A DNA stretch of 6,188 bases from Rubrobacter sp. (lineage in GTDB: Bacteria > Actinomycetota > Rubrobacteria > Rubrobacterales > Rubrobacteraceae). Shown here piece by piece: positions 5,358-6,188 of the stretch (position 1 is its first letter; each line of letters begins with the position of its first letter). Where the stretch lies: NCBI GenBank assembly GCA_013815575.1, contig JACDFX010000122.1, positions 1 through 6,188 on the forward strand. The letters are read 5' to 3'. The position numbers and the translations under genes were made by a program. The notes beneath the pieces were generated by a model. That model ran no database searches, was not told the origin of the DNA, and saw only the letters and a list, made by a program, of their open reading frames with translations.

Positions 5358-5384
5358 CGGGCGGAAGACCACATCCTCCGCCCG
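5358..5384 (-). terminator. strong hairpin between aceB and aceA
   Basis: In the - strand transcript CGGGCGGAGGA pairs with TCTTCCGCCCG (5374-5384 with 5358-5368) around a TGTGG loop: 11 pairs, one G-U. It begins 39 bases past the aceB stop and lies before the aceA promoter region, so it probably ends or reduces aceB transcription. No T-run follows. Confidence 0.55.
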
Positions 5385-5422
5385 GCGCTCCCTGTTGTCG
5401 TCTCTGGTGATCTTCGCCCCCT

Positions 5423-6188
5423 CTAGTCCAGGTACTCGTAGCCGGGGAGGGTCAGGAACTCGACAAAGTCGTCCTGGGTCGAGATGCGGTCGAAGAGCTC
5501 GGCGGCGGTGCCGAATTCGTCCTTCTCCCACCGCTCGGGGCCGACGATGTCGTTCTTGATCTTGTCGAGCTCCTCGTCAAGCACTTCGCGGAATAGCTCC
5601 ACCGTCACCTCGGTGCCGTCTTCGAGGATGCCCTGGTCGTGATGGATCCACTGCCACACCTGGGCGCGGCTGATCTCTGCCGTGGCCGCGTCCTCCATCA
5701 GGTTGAAGACGGGGACGGCGCCGCGGCCCGCGAGCCAGGCCGCGAGGTACTGCACGCCCACGGAGATGTTGCTGCGAAAGCCGTCCATCGTGATGGGGCC
5801 CTCGGGCTTCTCCAGCAGGTCAGCGGCGCTCGCATTCACGTCCGGGCGCTGCTTGTCGATCTGGTTGGGTTGGGGCATGTACTCGTCGAAGGCCTGTTTG
5901 GCGAGACCGACCATCCCGGGGTGGGCGACCCAGGTCCCGTCGTGGCCGTCCTTCGCCTCGCGCTCCTTGTCCTCCAGCACCTTGTTGTTGGCGAACTCGG
6001 TCCACTCGGGATCGTCGGAGCGCGGGATCTGGGCCGCCATCCCCCCCATCGCGTGCGCGCCGCGCTCGTGGCAGGTCTTGATGGTCAGCAGGGAGTAGGC
6101 CCGCATGAACGGGACGGTCATCGTTACGGTGTTGCGGTCCGGAAGGAGCATGTCGTGCTCGCGGAATTTCTTGATGTAGCTGAAGATG
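5423..6188 (-). CDS. aceB: malate synthase A, C-terminal half (5' end outside window)
   Basis: This enzyme condenses glyoxylate with acetyl-CoA to malate, the second step of the glyoxylate bypass. 254 residues are visible; the frame is open to the window edge, so the ATG at 6151 is internal. The first residues, IFSYIKKFREHD, are the end of the malate synthase signature (..WDY-I-F). Then come MTVPFMRAYSLLTIKTCHERGAHAMGGMAAQIP, GPITMDGFRSNISVGVQYLAAWLAG and NLMEDAATAEISRAQVWQWIHH. The last segment holds the conserved Asp of the MEDAATAEISR motif, which by family knowledge is in the catalytic base region. The type A class (about 530 residues) fits better than the longer type G. It ends in the usual helical C-terminal domain with LTLPGYEYLD. 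It lies upstream of aceA on the same strand, 212 bases away, so the two bypass genes are linked though perhaps separately transcribed. Confidence 0.95.
   Translation of the reverse strand, partial: IFSYIKKFREHDMLLPDRNTVTMTVPFMRAYSLLTIKTCHERGAHAMGGMAAQIPRSDDPEWTEFANNKVLEDKEREAKDGHDGTWVAHPGMVGLAKQAFDEYMPQPNQIDKQRPDVNASAADLLEKPEGPITMDGFRSNISVGVQYLAAWLAGRGAVPVFNLMEDAATAEISRAQVWQWIHHDQGILEDGTEVTVELFREVLDEELDKIKNDIVGPERWEKDEFGTAAELFDRISTQDDFVEFLTLPGYEYLD

Noticed and set aside
6149..6151. ATG at 6151 as the malate synthase start
   Set aside because: The frame continues upstream to the window edge with conserved family residues (IFSYIKKFREHD), so this methionine is internal.

Overview
The window reads as a high-GC, gene-dense bacterial chromosome with strong G/C bias at third codon positions, purine-rich ribosome binding sites and several GTG starts. 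The isocitrate lyase closely follows the mycobacterial/actinobacterial type (KKCGH signature, [11 protein letters not shown] end), and a DUF2795 protein is present. Both point to Actinomycetota. A deep-branching member such as Rubrobacter is my guess, but the sequence alone does not prove genus.

Left part, + strand (1-1914): the C-terminal end of a medium-chain zinc-type dehydrogenase/quinone oxidoreductase overlaps by 3 bases an ASCH-domain protein. After a 182-base gap with small repeats come a 95-residue basic, hydrophobic protein of unknown function and a staphylococcal-nuclease-like protein that keeps all the catalytic residues and has an extra C-terminal region of about 90 residues.

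Middle, - strand (1973-3532): a metallo-beta-lactamase-fold hydrolase lies 4 bases downstream of a DUF2795 protein. Upstream of that pair is a gene that looks broken: about 80 residues of good C-terminal coding sequence lose their reading frame at a CTGACTG repeat. This set converges on the nuclease gene, with weak hairpins in the short gap.

Right part, - strand (3635-6188): the glyoxylate bypass. The C-terminal half of malate synthase A (aceB) is followed by a hairpin, an AT-rich palindromic promoter/operator region and isocitrate lyase (aceA). Together these enzymes convert isocitrate plus acetyl-CoA to succinate and malate, which allows growth on acetate or fatty acids. The lyase carries an unusual C-terminal tail that repeats its own GSTEExQF end. 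Just downstream, two overlapping hairpins lead into a 57-residue, highly charged, probably disordered ORF whose ribosome binding site lies inside the second hairpin and whose protein ends in Gly-Glu. That small ORF, its hairpins and the lyase tail are the least ordinary parts of the window. I see no mobile element, CRISPR array, tRNA or rRNA.
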